Shown: positions 7,311 through 16,039, counted from the stretch's first letter. The stretch: DNA of 64,000 bases from CAYJEQ01 sp964369235 (GCA_964369235.1 CAYJEQ010000005.1:3615-67614), one strand, 5' to 3'. Translations and numbers: made by a program. Notes: generated by a model not told the origin, from the sequence alone.

Positions 7311-9127
7311 TAACCCCTTTCTGCAGCAGATAGTACAAGTCCTGTAGCTACGGCATTTCTCGGCCCTTCGGTTCCTCTGATATTACCTCTACCTGCCACA
7401 ACTTTATATTGTGATAGGGCGTCAGTTACCATCTGTGGCACCTCAAAGTCTAAAGCAGAGCCTCCCACTAACACAACAAACTGTATATCCCTTACACTGC
7501 CTGTAGGGCTTACTCTTGTAAGTGCTCGAATGGCATTAGTTACAAAAACCTTCTCCTTAGCCTGACGGCGAATCAGTCGTAGTTTCTCCATTGACCAGTC
7601 CCCTTCTAGTGGGATAAATCCACCGTCTTTTAGCACCACTACCTTAGCAAAGATATCTGGGCTTAGGGCTTTGTCAAAGAATTCTACTGTACCGTTTTCA
7701 TGTCTGATGTGGAATAGACTCTCCACCCTTGCTAAAGGATATTTTTTAACATCCTCTGCTAGAGCAAATTCATCAATACCCATCTCTGACTGAATTAGAA
7801 GTGTAACCATATTACCAGCACCTGCAAGGTGTATGGATTTTACATCCCCTGCACTATTTATAATAGAGGCATCGGTAGAACCTGCTCCCATATCAAGTAT
7901 AGCCAGTGGTTTTTGTGTCCCTGGTGTGGTAAGTGCACCTAGTATTGCCATGTCGGCTTCTACGCCTCCTACAGATACTGGCACCCCTACTCTTTCTGAG
8001 AAAGTATTGGCAATAGACTGCATCTGCAGTTTATCTGCCTTTACCATAGCTGCAATTCCAACTGCATTTTCCTGAGAGAACTCGTTGGCAATTCCTCCTC
8101 GCACCTTTTGTGGTGTAAAGGTATCTACTGCTAACAGATCCTGTATCTTAATTTCATTAGGATGTTTTGAGGTTAGGTTTGCCATTACCTGACGCACCTT
8201 CTCTAGCATTCCCCCAGCATTGGTGCCAGGTTCGCCTTTAACATCTTCTATATCACCTATAGTTTCTACTGCTGTCATTATCTTCTGGGCGCCACCTTCT
8301 ACATCAACTACCAGTTTCCTAGTTAGCCCCTGTATCTCCATGGTACCTGCTGGAATTTTTCTTTCCTTAACATCTCCTGAAGGAGTCTTGATAACTACTG
8401 CAGAGCGATTGCCTATAAGTGCTCGTGAAATAGGTACAACATGCTTAGTTTCTTCGGAATTTAGTTTAAATAGTGTTGCTATACCATAAGGGTTAGATAG
8501 TGTTTCCACCACCCCACCTACTGCAGCAACCTCTACTGCTGAAAGCATCCCCAGTGGAACTTTATCAATGAGTTTTACCTCGTCCACTATTGGCACCTTC
8601 ACCTTAAGGCGATTGTGTATTAGTACACCATCGTCCTTTTGTACTATTGCAGCTGTAATCTGTCTACCTTGGTCAATACTTTGATTTATTAATGATGCTG
8701 CAACCTCAAAGTCAACATCGCCAGGTATTACCACTATATAATCCTTATCCTTTGGGGAGGAAAGCACCTCTGTTACCAGTATGGTTTCCCCTACCCCAAC
8801 TCCTAATCCACCTGGGGTGGTAGGATTGTGTCCTATCATTGTAGATTCGGTGATAATGGTTTCTGTGATTGTTTCCATGGCAACATCGCCAATAACAGGT
8901 GCTGCTTCATTTAGCCTAATTTCGCTAACCTGACTTTCATCAAGGCCAGCTGCTGTTAGAGCTTTTTTTAATGAATGGAAGATACCGTTAATATTCTCCG
9001 GTGTACCCTTAATACCAGTGGTCATTACTGTACCACTAGATAGAAATACTGCCTTGCCATTTTCTACACGGGCTAGGGCTGTTTCGGTAGTAGCATTACC
9101 GATATCTATTCCTGCAACAATTCTCAT
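7310..9127 (-). CDS. pduG: PduG, diol dehydratase reactivase large subunit
   Basis: Large Hsp70-like ATPase subunit of the reactivase that restores diol dehydratase after suicide inactivation. 605 residues, close to the family norm. It begins with the phosphate-binding motif MRIVAGIDIGNATTETALA. A second nucleotide motif LAILDMGAGSTDASI lies near residue 400 and an adenosine-type VVLVGGSALDFEVPQMV near residue 560. It starts behind AAGGACGGTC and ends overlapping pduH. The 46-bp gap to pduE contains a 20-bp perfect palindrome. Confidence 0.95.
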   Translation of the reverse strand: MRIVAGIDIGNATTETALARVENGKAVFLSSGTVMTTGIKGTPENINGIFHSLKKALTAAGLDESQVSEIRLNEAAPVIGDVAMETITETIITESTMIGHNPTTPGGLGVGVGETILVTEVLSSPKDKDYIVVIPGDVDFEVAASLINQSIDQGRQITAAIVQKDDGVLIHNRLKVKVPIVDEVKLIDKVPLGMLSAVEVAAVGGVVETLSNPYGIATLFKLNSEETKHVVPISRALIGNRSAVVIKTPSGDVKERKIPAGTMEIQGLTRKLVVDVEGGAQKIMTAVETIGDIEDVKGEPGTNAGGMLEKVRQVMANLTSKHPNEIKIQDLLAVDTFTPQKVRGGIANEFSQENAVGIAAMVKADKLQMQSIANTFSERVGVPVSVGGVEADMAILGALTTPGTQKPLAILDMGAGSTDASIINSAGDVKSIHLAGAGNMVTLLIQSEMGIDEFALAEDVKKYPLARVESLFHIRHENGTVEFFDKALSPDIFAKVVVLKDGGFIPLEGDWSMEKLRLIRRQAKEKVFVTNAIRALTRVSPTGSVRDIQFVVLVGGSALDFEVPQMVTDALSQYKVVAGRGNIRGTEGPRNAVATGLVLSAAERG

Positions 9128-9146
9128 ATATGACCGTCCTTATTGC

Positions 9147-9166
9147 TTTGTAGTTATAACTACAAA
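9147..9166. repeat. 20-bp perfect palindrome between pduE and pduG
   Basis: TTTGTAGTTATAACTACAAA reads the same on both strands. As RNA it folds into an 8-bp stem with a TATA loop directly downstream of the pduE stop. It may protect or stop part of the pduCDE message, giving more dehydratase than reactivase, or be a protein-binding site. Confidence 0.6.
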
Positions 9167-9173
9167 ACCCTAA

Positions 9174-9680
9174 TTAGAATTTCTTTAGTCTACCACGCTT
9201 GTCGTAAACTTCAGCAGCTTCACTTACTAGCTCAGCAGCTGTTACAGCACCATATTTGTTCTTTAGCTCGGAAGCAATGTCTAGTAGCTCCTGCTTTGTA
9301 GAACGGTATGGACGAAGTGCGTTGTAAATCTCTAGTAGACGAGCATCTGGAACAGAGATAAGCTCTGCAGCTCTTCTTAGATTACCAGCAAATGCATGAC
9401 GGTTAACAGATTCTGCAACCTGAGCCTGTAGCTCAAGAGTTTCAGGAGAAATTCTCATATCTTCTGCTGTTAACTCCCCAGCAATTAGCTTGTCAAAGCT
9501 TAGAGAAGTTAGAGCCTTACCTGTTGGTGTTTTGATGCACTCAGGCATTTTTTCAGATAGAGGATAGTTAGCAGCGCTTATTTTACCACCAGTTGATGTT
9601 GGTGCAGTTGGAGCTGTTGCCCCACCCATTTGTGCCATTACTTGCTCTACGATTTGTTTCATCAGTTGTTCCTGGTTCAT
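9174..9680 (-). CDS. pduE: PduE, diol dehydratase small subunit
   Basis: Small subunit of adenosylcobalamin-dependent propanediol/glycerol dehydratase. 168 residues; typical segments are YPLSEKMPECIKTPTGK, LTAEDMRISPETL, the RPYRSTKQEL stretch and the C-terminal AAEVYDKRGRLKKF. The first 19 residues (MNQEQLMKQIVEQVMAQMG) followed by a Thr/Ala/Pro linker look like an encapsulation peptide. It follows pduD by 14 bp. Confidence 0.95.
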   Translation of the reverse strand: MNQEQLMKQIVEQVMAQMGGATAPTAPTSTGGKISAANYPLSEKMPECIKTPTGKALTSLSFDKLIAGELTAEDMRISPETLELQAQVAESVNRHAFAGNLRRAAELISVPDARLLEIYNALRPYRSTKQELLDIASELKNKYGAVTAAELVSEAAEVYDKRGRLKKF

Positions 9681-9694
9681 ATGTAAGTCCTCCT

Positions 9695-10342
9695 CTATTT
9701 AAATGAAACTGTTACAGCCTGTGGACGCTTGTTACCGTCAACATGCTCTGTTTCTTTAATATGTAGTAGTGCTGCAACAGCCTGATATTTAGGACGAGCC
9801 AGCTGGTCGTTTCTAACTGGTACAGGTGTTGGTGCTTCACCCTTAGCGTATTTAGCTGCATTCTTACCCATCTGTCTAAATGTATCCAGATCAATAAGTG
9901 GAGCCTGAGAAAATAGCTCAAGGTTACTTAGCGGTGGTAGATCCTTCTGATGGATAACTGATGTACCCTTAGACTGAATACCAATACCGATGCCAGAACC
10001 AGAGTATTTAGCAGCTTCATGAGCTACGAAAGATGCATCAGATGTCTGATAAACCTTAATAATACGATATTTTAGGCCTTCTTCTTCGATACCAGCGATG
10101 ATTTCTCTAAGAACTTTATCATGTGGCTGATGAATGATTGTTTCTGTCTGATATACACCAAAAGCTGGTGCTAGACCGATTACAACTTCGTCAGCAGCTG
10201 TGCCCTTAGGAGCGTCGCCTTGTTCGGTAAGAGTTAGTTTGCCAGCCTGTAGAGAACTAGCAGCAGGAGCAGAGCTTGTAGTGCCCATTTCCTTCATTAC
10301 TTCTTCGATAATACTTCTTAATGTATTTGCATCTATATTCAT
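9695..10342 (-). CDS. pduD: PduD, diol dehydratase medium subunit
   Basis: Medium subunit of B12-dependent diol dehydratase. The frame is open upstream to 10420, but that stretch overlaps the end of pduC. ATG at 10340-10342 follows GAGGAAG and gives MNIDANTLRSIIEEVMKEMG, an N-terminal helix matching encapsulation peptides of other PduD proteins; the protein is then 215 residues. Family segments include VVIGLAPAFGVYQTETI, GIEEEGLKYRIIKVYQTSD and SGIGIGIQSKGTSVIHQKDL. It lies 19 bp after pduC. Confidence 0.95.
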   Translation of the reverse strand: MNIDANTLRSIIEEVMKEMGTTSSAPAASSLQAGKLTLTEQGDAPKGTAADEVVIGLAPAFGVYQTETIIHQPHDKVLREIIAGIEEEGLKYRIIKVYQTSDASFVAHEAAKYSGSGIGIGIQSKGTSVIHQKDLPPLSNLELFSQAPLIDLDTFRQMGKNAAKYAKGEAPTPVPVRNDQLARPKYQAVAALLHIKETEHVDGNKRPQAVTVSFK

Positions 10343-10361
10343 AATCTTCCTCACCCCTTCA

Positions 10362-12023
10362 TTAAATATCTTCAGGACGGATAGCACCTGAAATGTTGCT
10401 AATTTCTTCCCAACGAGCATCGCTCATCTGGTAACCTGTCATTGGACCCTTATATGTGTTAGGTGCATTAACAGCAGAAATTACATGGAAGCCTTCACCA
10501 AAGATGGAAGCTGTATGTAGGTAGTCCCCAGCAACTTTCTGTCTTAGCATATTGTATACGCTATCAGCAATATCAGGGTAACCAGCAGCATTTAGACCCT
10601 TAACAAAGTCAACACCTGTTACATTTCTTGCCATCATGTCTTCGATTGCCTGTAGGTCTTCGTTAACATTACGAGGAGGCATATCGTTAGAACCATGAGC
10701 ATATGTAGCAGCTTCTACTTCTTCGTCAGTAATAGCTGGTAGGCCTAGGTATTTAAATAGTCCCTGTAGAGCCTTAGCAGCTTTATTTCTAACTCTGATT
10801 ACATCGTCCTCTGTTACCGGTCTTAGACCACCGTCAATCTTCATATCTCTCTGAATGATATTCCAGTCATCGTAGTCCTCAGCATCCCAGTTGGAACCAG
10901 CGAACATATTGTCATAGTTAGGTGTTGCAGAGTAACCAGAACAAATGTAGTCAGTACCAGCAAATAGCTGTGGAACACTACGAGCAACTCTTCTTAAATC
11001 AGAGTGTGTAAAGGTCTGGTCATTAGATGTTGTGGACTCTAGGTCAAATAGCATACCGATTAGATTCTCAGCAGCTACAGCTCTGATACCACCAGGAACA
11101 CCAGCAGGTACACCGATACAGGAAACAGAACCATTCTGTGTACCCTGTACACCAGCACCCTTAGTAACAGCTAGACAACGAGCTTCTAGGTAAAGCATAC
11201 TCTTACCTTCAGCGTAACCCATCTGTACTTCTGAACCAGTACCGGAAGTAAATCTCATTTTTAGACCACGGCTAGCATAGCAGGAAGCTAGGAAAGCCTT
11301 GGAGTATGGTGTATCATCACCATCCATAAATACAGGCTCTGAACCGTATACTGAGATTGTTTCAGCATATGTTGTAAAGCCCTTCATGCCTAGCTGAAGT
11401 TCAGTTGCTTCTTCTAGTGCACACTGTGTCATAACACCAGGTCTACCAACCTGAGCACCGATCATTAGTGACATAGCATTAAATGGTGCGTATCTAGCGA
11501 TACCAACTGTTGTTTCCATTTCGGAGAAACCACGGATACCAGCTTCAGCTGCATCTGCTGCAATCTGTACAGGATTATCTCGTACATTTGTAACATGGCA
11601 CTGGTTAGAAGGCATTAGACGAGCACGCATTTTTGACATACCCATCATAATTTCTACGATGTTTAGGCAACCAACAACTTCGGTAATTTTAGCCGGTGTT
11701 AGAGATAGTGTAATTGCTAGTACTTCGTCACGGGATACATTAATATCAACGATTTTTCTAGCGATTTCATTTGAATCCATTGCCATAGCTTTTGCAGCAT
11801 TGTCAAGACGGATTGCTCTATCAGCGATAAATGTATCAAGCATATCGAATTCATCACGGGTTTTACCATCTAGTTCAGTAATTTTGCCGTTTTCGATTTT
11901 AATGCTCGGTTTAGGATCAAATGGGCTATTCATGGCAATTAGACCAACCTCTGCCCACTCTTTAACAAATCCATCCTGATTAACAGGTCTATTTTTTAGA
12001 ACTTCAAAACGCTTTGATTTCAT
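10362..12023 (-). CDS. pduC: PduC, diol dehydratase large (catalytic) subunit
   Basis: Catalytic subunit that, with adenosylcobalamin, converts 1,2-propanediol to propionaldehyde (or glycerol to 3-hydroxypropionaldehyde). 553 residues, the usual length, beginning MKSKRFEVLKNRPVNQDGFV. Conserved stretches include MSKMRARLMPSNQCHVTN, the substrate/K+-site region GCLNIVEIMMGM, and SGTGSEVQMGYAEGKSMLYL. Diol and glycerol dehydratases cannot be told apart here; the nearby gldA leaves glycerol possible. It has the highest similarity to known proteins of any gene in the operon. Confidence 0.96.
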   Translation of the reverse strand: MKSKRFEVLKNRPVNQDGFVKEWAEVGLIAMNSPFDPKPSIKIENGKITELDGKTRDEFDMLDTFIADRAIRLDNAAKAMAMDSNEIARKIVDINVSRDEVLAITLSLTPAKITEVVGCLNIVEIMMGMSKMRARLMPSNQCHVTNVRDNPVQIAADAAEAGIRGFSEMETTVGIARYAPFNAMSLMIGAQVGRPGVMTQCALEEATELQLGMKGFTTYAETISVYGSEPVFMDGDDTPYSKAFLASCYASRGLKMRFTSGTGSEVQMGYAEGKSMLYLEARCLAVTKGAGVQGTQNGSVSCIGVPAGVPGGIRAVAAENLIGMLFDLESTTSNDQTFTHSDLRRVARSVPQLFAGTDYICSGYSATPNYDNMFAGSNWDAEDYDDWNIIQRDMKIDGGLRPVTEDDVIRVRNKAAKALQGLFKYLGLPAITDEEVEAATYAHGSNDMPPRNVNEDLQAIEDMMARNVTGVDFVKGLNAAGYPDIADSVYNMLRQKVAGDYLHTASIFGEGFHVISAVNAPNTYKGPMTGYQMSDARWEEISNISGAIRPEDI

Positions 12024-12056
12024 AATTTAGTACGGCTCCTTCCCAAAAATTTATTA

Positions 12057-12854
12057 TTATAGGATATATGGCTGTGTGGAAGAATTAAGTGCTTCTTCTG
12101 GAGCCATTGCGTGTAATGCCATTTTACCTACATCTCTAGCAGCGATAATAGCCTGTTTAACAGCACCGGAATCACCAGAGAATGTTATAATAACCTCATT
12201 GGAGTAGCTTGTTCCACCATTACCTGGGGAGCTGTAGCCTACTACATCAACTGTTGCAGCCTTAACAGCTGTATCAGCAAGTAGTACACCGATAGCAGCA
12301 GGAGCACCTACAGTAATACCAAAGGATTTACCAATTGGAGCACCGAATGCTTTGTTTAGAGCGTAGCTTGCTCTAGCTGTGTACTGGAACTCAAGGTGAC
12401 CAGCGGAGTTTCCGTATACATCACCAAATGTTCTGTCTAGCTCTCTTAGGCAAACTTCAACAGCTCTTCTTGCATCGGATACATCCTCAGCACCAAAGAT
12501 GATTAAGCTACCATGACCAGCGCCACCCTGTGTATCACGAGGTAGTTCGATTTTAACGATTTCGCAGTTTGTAGCTTTAATAGCTTCGTCAGCTGCAAAG
12601 ATATGTGGGCCAGCACCTGTTCTAGCGCCGATGATACCGATGGAACGGTATTTAGGATCGATTTCCATTTTTTCGTGGATCTGATTGTCTACATTAGCGA
12701 TAACTAGACCGATTGTAGAACCAATAGCAGTACCTACGAATTCAGTAAGACTTGTTGCAGGAGCGATATTTGCAGATTTTGTTGTTTCTGGAGCAGCAGT
12801 TCCTAGTTTCTTTAGAACTTCGTCCATAACCTTGTTTAGCATTTCTTCTTTCAT
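12057..12854 (-). CDS. pduB: PduB, tandem-BMC shell trimer
   Basis: Trimeric shell protein with two BMC domains in tandem (residues about 45-150 and 155-260), ending with VITFSGDSGAVKQAIIAARD. 265 residues. The N-terminal stretch MKEEMLNKVMDEVLKKLG is an amphipathic helix; in studied Pdu shells the PduB N-terminus links shell to enzyme core. ATG follows GGAGGTAAACTCAA. It lies between pduA and pduC, the standard order. Confidence 0.94.
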   Translation of the reverse strand: MKEEMLNKVMDEVLKKLGTAAPETTKSANIAPATSLTEFVGTAIGSTIGLVIANVDNQIHEKMEIDPKYRSIGIIGARTGAGPHIFAADEAIKATNCEIVKIELPRDTQGGAGHGSLIIFGAEDVSDARRAVEVCLRELDRTFGDVYGNSAGHLEFQYTARASYALNKAFGAPIGKSFGITVGAPAAIGVLLADTAVKAATVDVVGYSSPGNGGTSYSNEVIITFSGDSGAVKQAIIAARDVGKMALHAMAPEEALNSSTQPYIL

Positions 12855-12892
12855 TTGAGTTTACCTCCGTGTTTAATTTAATTAAATTTTAC

Positions 12893-13171
12893 TTATAGTG
12901 TTTTAGGTAATATTTTTTCCACATCTGTATGTGGTCTTGGGATTACATGTGTAGATACTACACAACCCACCTTAGCTGCTGCTACTGCTCCTGCTTCTGT
13001 AGATGCTTTTACAGCACCAACATCACCACGAACCATTACAGTCACTAGACCTGAACCTATTTTCTCGTAGCCTACCAATGTTACATTGGCAGATTTAACC
13101 ATTGCATCAGCAGCCTCAATAGCGCCAACTAAACCTTTGGTTTCAACCATTCCTAATGCTTCTCTCTGCAT
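12893..13171 (-). CDS. pduA: PduA, BMC-domain shell hexamer
   Basis: First gene of the visible operon. 92 residues, single BMC domain: LGMVETKGLVGAIEAADAMV, pore loop YEKIGSGLVTVMVRGDVGAV, and C-terminal VIPRPHTDVEKILPKTL. The hexamer forms shell facets with a central pore for diol entry. ATG follows AAAGGAGG with 7 bp spacing. It is a close paralogue of the shell gene at 6140-6415. The two differ mainly in the helix after GAVKA. Confidence 0.94.
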   Translation of the reverse strand: MQREALGMVETKGLVGAIEAADAMVKSANVTLVGYEKIGSGLVTVMVRGDVGAVKASTEAGAVAAAKVGCVVSTHVIPRPHTDVEKILPKTL

Positions 13172-13445
13172 AATTAACCTCCTTTCGCCCTTTTATAGCC
13201 AAGTCATATACCAATTAAATATATGGCCTGTTTCCATTATATAACATTTTAGTGCAACTTTCTTGCTCAGTGTAGAGATTTTTTTTACATCAATTTGAAT
13301 ATTTTTCACTGAAATGTTCACAGAAAAACTATTGACAATAACCAAGTGGTTTTTTTTTACATATAGGTGTATTTAGTCGATGCTCTAACAATTTTCCATT
13401 GTAAATATTATGAAATTTACCTATATATTTAATACAATGTAAAAA
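13172..13445 (-). promoter_or_regulatory. pdu operon upstream region with a candidate -10 box
   Basis: Non-coding 5' region of the pdu operon. On the minus strand a TATAAT box lies at 13236-13241, but the position 17 bp upstream reads AAGAAA, far from TTGACA, which suggests the promoter needs an activator. The rest is AT-rich with T-runs. No regulator gene of the PocR or EutVW type is in the window. No B12-box, ANTAR two-hairpin element or -24/-12 sigma-54 motif was recognised. Confidence 0.4.
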
Positions 13446-13536
13446 AGTTGTATAGCAAATCTTAGGGGACAGTCCCTCTCCATCAGCGAGGGACTGTCCC
13501 CTAAGATAATTTCACCCTAACAATTAATATAGTGCC
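13446..13536 (+). repeat. Palindromic element copy A
   Basis: Member of the six-copy family. The hairpin has perfect 18-bp arms at 13461-13478 and 13488-13505 (CTTAGGGGACAGTCCCTC and its complement) with a 9-nt loop. It is followed by the family tail CACCCTAACAATTAATATAG. The ends read AGTTGTATAGC and ATAGTGCC, degraded forms of GGTTCTATAGC and ATAGAGCC. The 8 bp on each side (TGTAAAAA, TACAAAAA) agree at 6 of 8 positions. Confidence 0.75.
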
Positions 13537-13542
13537 TACAAA

Positions 13543-13583
13543 AAAGAGAACAAAAATTATGTAAAATAATTTTTGTTCTCTTT
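13543..13583 (-). terminator. Intrinsic terminator of gldA
   Basis: 18-bp perfect inverted repeat (arms 13543-13560 and 13566-13583, 5-nt loop) 37 bp after the gldA stop. On the minus strand the stem runs into a T-run (CTCTTTTTTG). Confidence 0.85.
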
Positions 13584-13619
13584 ATATTGTAAATCTTTAC
13601 TATTAAATATTATAAAAAA

Positions 13620-14708
13620 TCATAATGTACTACCCAGTGCATCTGCTGAAATTATCGCTGCATATACATCATCAGCCGTGACAGGGAATGGCATATTATG
13701 GATTGTTTCACCTTCTACTGCTGCCAGTTTAGCTACTTCCATAATTTCTTCTGGTTTAACAGTGTCAATGCCCATTTCCTTTAGAGTTGTAGGTAGGCCT
13801 ACTGCTCTACAGAAGAAAACTAGCTCCTCTATTTCTTCTAGTGGTGCATTTTCTAGCACTAGCTGTACTAGAGTACCAAAAGCAACCTTCTCACCATGAT
13901 ATAGGTGGTGACACTCTTTAATTACTGTAAATCCATTGTGGATTGCATGGGCTGCTGCTAGTCCACCACTTTCAAAACCCAGTCCTGATAGTAGTGTATT
14001 TGCTTCAATAATATTTTCTACTGCTTTGGTGCAAACTTTTTTCTCAGCTGCTAACTTAGCCTTTACACCTTCGTTAATTAGTGTATTGTAGCACAGTTCA
14101 GACAGTGCCATTGCTGCAAGTGTGTTGGTGCCACCTGCACAGGTAGATGAATTAGATGCTGCTGTAGCTCTAGCCTCAAAATATGTTGCCAGTGCATCAC
14201 CCATACCTGCTACAAGCAGTCTTACAGGTGCATTTACTATAATAGTGCTATCTACAAGCACTAGATTTGGATTTGCTGGTAGGAATAGGTATCTTTCAAA
14301 AACACCTTCATCTGTATATATTACTGATAAAGCAGAACAAGGTGCGTCTGTAGATGCAATTGTCGGCACTATAACCACTGGGCATTTGCCGTAATGAGCC
14401 ACTGCCTTAGCTGTATCGTGGATTTTACCACCACCAATACCTACTACTACATTACAATCGTTGTTTTTTGCTATGTCTAGTACACGATTGATTTCATTTT
14501 CAGAGCATTCACCATTAAATGCTTCATAAACTACTGTACAACCAGCACCACTAAAGCTAGTATTTAGCACATCTCCAGTTCTCTTAAGCCCACTCTCACT
14601 AATTAGCACTAGGACTTTATCCCCTAGATTTTTTGTATATGTGCCTATTTCTGATATTACTCCTGCACCCTGTACATATTTATTAGGTGATATTATAACT
14701 TTAGCCAT
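13620..14708 (-). CDS. gldA: Glycerol dehydrogenase (GldA family, iron/zinc-containing alcohol dehydrogenase)
   Basis: NAD+-dependent oxidation of glycerol to dihydroxyacetone, or in reverse reduction of small carbonyls. 362 residues. NAD site GIGGGKIHDTAKAVA (residues about 90-104) and PTIASTDAPCSALSVIY are family hallmarks; metal ligands are Asp171 (GMGDALATYFEAR), His254 (AAAHAIHNG) and His271 (HHLYHGEKVAFG). It has its own terminator and lies upstream of pdu on the same strand, separated by about 450 bp. It could feed glycerol metabolism or stand in for PduQ, which is not seen in the window. The ATG follows AAGGAGGGCG. Confidence 0.93.
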   Translation of the reverse strand: MAKVIISPNKYVQGAGVISEIGTYTKNLGDKVLVLISESGLKRTGDVLNTSFSGAGCTVVYEAFNGECSENEINRVLDIAKNNDCNVVVGIGGGKIHDTAKAVAHYGKCPVVIVPTIASTDAPCSALSVIYTDEGVFERYLFLPANPNLVLVDSTIIVNAPVRLLVAGMGDALATYFEARATAASNSSTCAGGTNTLAAMALSELCYNTLINEGVKAKLAAEKKVCTKAVENIIEANTLLSGLGFESGGLAAAHAIHNGFTVIKECHHLYHGEKVAFGTLVQLVLENAPLEEIEELVFFCRAVGLPTTLKEMGIDTVKPEEIMEVAKLAAVEGETIHNMPFPVTADDVYAAIISADALGSTL

Positions 14709-14766
14709 GGCATTACGCCCTCCTTAATTTTGATTAATATTATTTTAACAATCTTTTCCATTAATG

Positions 14767-14810
14767 TACAGGTAATTTTTTGAGGTTCTATTGCCAAATA
14801 ATTACCTGTA
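14767..14810. repeat. Inverted repeat enclosing a fragment like the palindromic-element end
   Basis: Perfect 11-bp inverted repeat (TACAGGTAATT at 14767-14777, AATTACCTGTA at 14800-14810) upstream of gldA. Between the arms lies GGTTCTATTGCCAAAT (14784-14799), nearly the left end of element copy F. It may be a remnant of that family or an operator for gldA. Confidence 0.4.
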
Positions 14811-14868
14811 TTATCCTTATTATATAATTTCTAAATATCAAAAAAATCCCACTATAGTAAATATACCT

Positions 14869-16014
14869 TTAAGACTTTGCTGTAATGTTTTCTTTAGATT
14901 TTTTATCCGTTAGTAGATATCCTGCACATAGGGCTGTAAGAGGTGCTACACTTACAAGGCCTATACTACCCACTATAGTATCCAGTATCTCAGCTGAAAC
15001 ATATTTGTAGTTTAAGATATTATCAATAGGTGTCCCCTGTGCCATAAATACCATAAGCAATGACATATATCCACCAGAGTATGCCAGCAGCAGTGTTGTA
15101 GTCATAGTTCCCATAGCAGCTCTACCTACATTCATGCCACTTTTTACAGCTTCTATAGCTGTAATATCTGGTTTTTTCTCTACTACTTCATTTATTGAGG
15201 AGGTTATATCTACAGCTAAATCCATAACTGCCCCAGAAGACCCAATAAATATACTTGCTACAAAAATCTGTGTTAGGTCAAGATTAGGAAAACCACTGTA
15301 CAGTAGACTTTCTGAGTTTGCCATAACAGCGCCGTTAATAATAAATAAATCAGTAAATATCATACCCATTATTAAGGTAACCACACTGCCAGCAATAGAG
15401 CCTATAGTAGCAGACACCATCATTCTATCAAAGCCAAAGACCAAGGAGATTATCACAATAGTAAGTACCACAGTAATTAAAAAACTAATATATATGGGAT
15501 TAAATCCATCTAGGTAGCTAGGAATAAGCACCTTCCATATCATTAGTATGGTTATAGCAAAGCTAAGTATTGCTCTTACTCCAGTAGCCCCTGCTACCAC
15601 TATTAGAAACACAGCAAATATCCCTACTAGAATTATCTCCATATCTATACGGTAATGATCTATCATAGATATAGTGCCTATCTGACCATCTACAGTGGAG
15701 ATTAACACCAATGCTTCATCACCTATCTGAAATATCTTATCATTTTCTAGGGAGCCTGTTAGCATATTATAACCTTCTCCAGCTTGTCCTTTAAAAGTAC
15801 CATCTTTAATTTTAAGGCTACAGGTTTGATCCCCAGAGTTTACCACCCCTACTGTTAGCACATTGGTATTATCCACTGCAACCACCTCTGCCACAGCACG
15901 CTCTCTATCCTGATAGATAACTGCATCTTCGTATCCTGTAGGCAGTAGCAGTAACACAGCTAGTATTATAAAGCTAAGTATTACTGCCATATTATTTCTG
16001 AGAATTTTTTTCAT
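14869..16014 (-). CDS. YibE/F-like multi-pass membrane protein
   Basis: 381 residues of the YibE/F family (PF07907); biochemical role unknown. An N-terminal membrane segment (MAVILSFIILAVLLLLPTG) is followed by an extracytoplasmic part of about 90 residues (residues about 30-125). Then come about seven hydrophobic segments including VGIFAVFLIVVAGATGVRAI and a conserved GSSGAVMDLAVDITSSINE loop. It starts with MKKILRNNMAV behind AAAGAAAGG. It lies between gldA and phoA on the same strand, with gaps of 160 and 200 bp. A transporter role is only a guess. Confidence 0.75.
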   Translation of the reverse strand: MKKILRNNMAVILSFIILAVLLLLPTGYEDAVIYQDRERAVAEVVAVDNTNVLTVGVVNSGDQTCSLKIKDGTFKGQAGEGYNMLTGSLENDKIFQIGDEALVLISTVDGQIGTISMIDHYRIDMEIILVGIFAVFLIVVAGATGVRAILSFAITILMIWKVLIPSYLDGFNPIYISFLITVVLTIVIISLVFGFDRMMVSATIGSIAGSVVTLIMGMIFTDLFIINGAVMANSESLLYSGFPNLDLTQIFVASIFIGSSGAVMDLAVDITSSINEVVEKKPDITAIEAVKSGMNVGRAAMGTMTTTLLLAYSGGYMSLLMVFMAQGTPIDNILNYKYVSAEILDTIVGSIGLVSVAPLTALCAGYLLTDKKSKENITAKS

Positions 16015-16039
16015 TGTTGTGATTATACCTTTCTTTAGC

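Noticed and set aside
10342..10420. Longer N-terminus for PduD
   Set aside because: The extra codons overlap the end of pduC, and the later ATG has a clear GAGGAAG site and the expected N-terminal helix.
13172..13445. Sigma-54 promoter or B12 riboswitch upstream of pduA
   Set aside because: TGAGCA-AGAAAG-TTGC only loosely resembles a -24/-12 element and the spacing is off by one; no B12-box or matching fold was seen.
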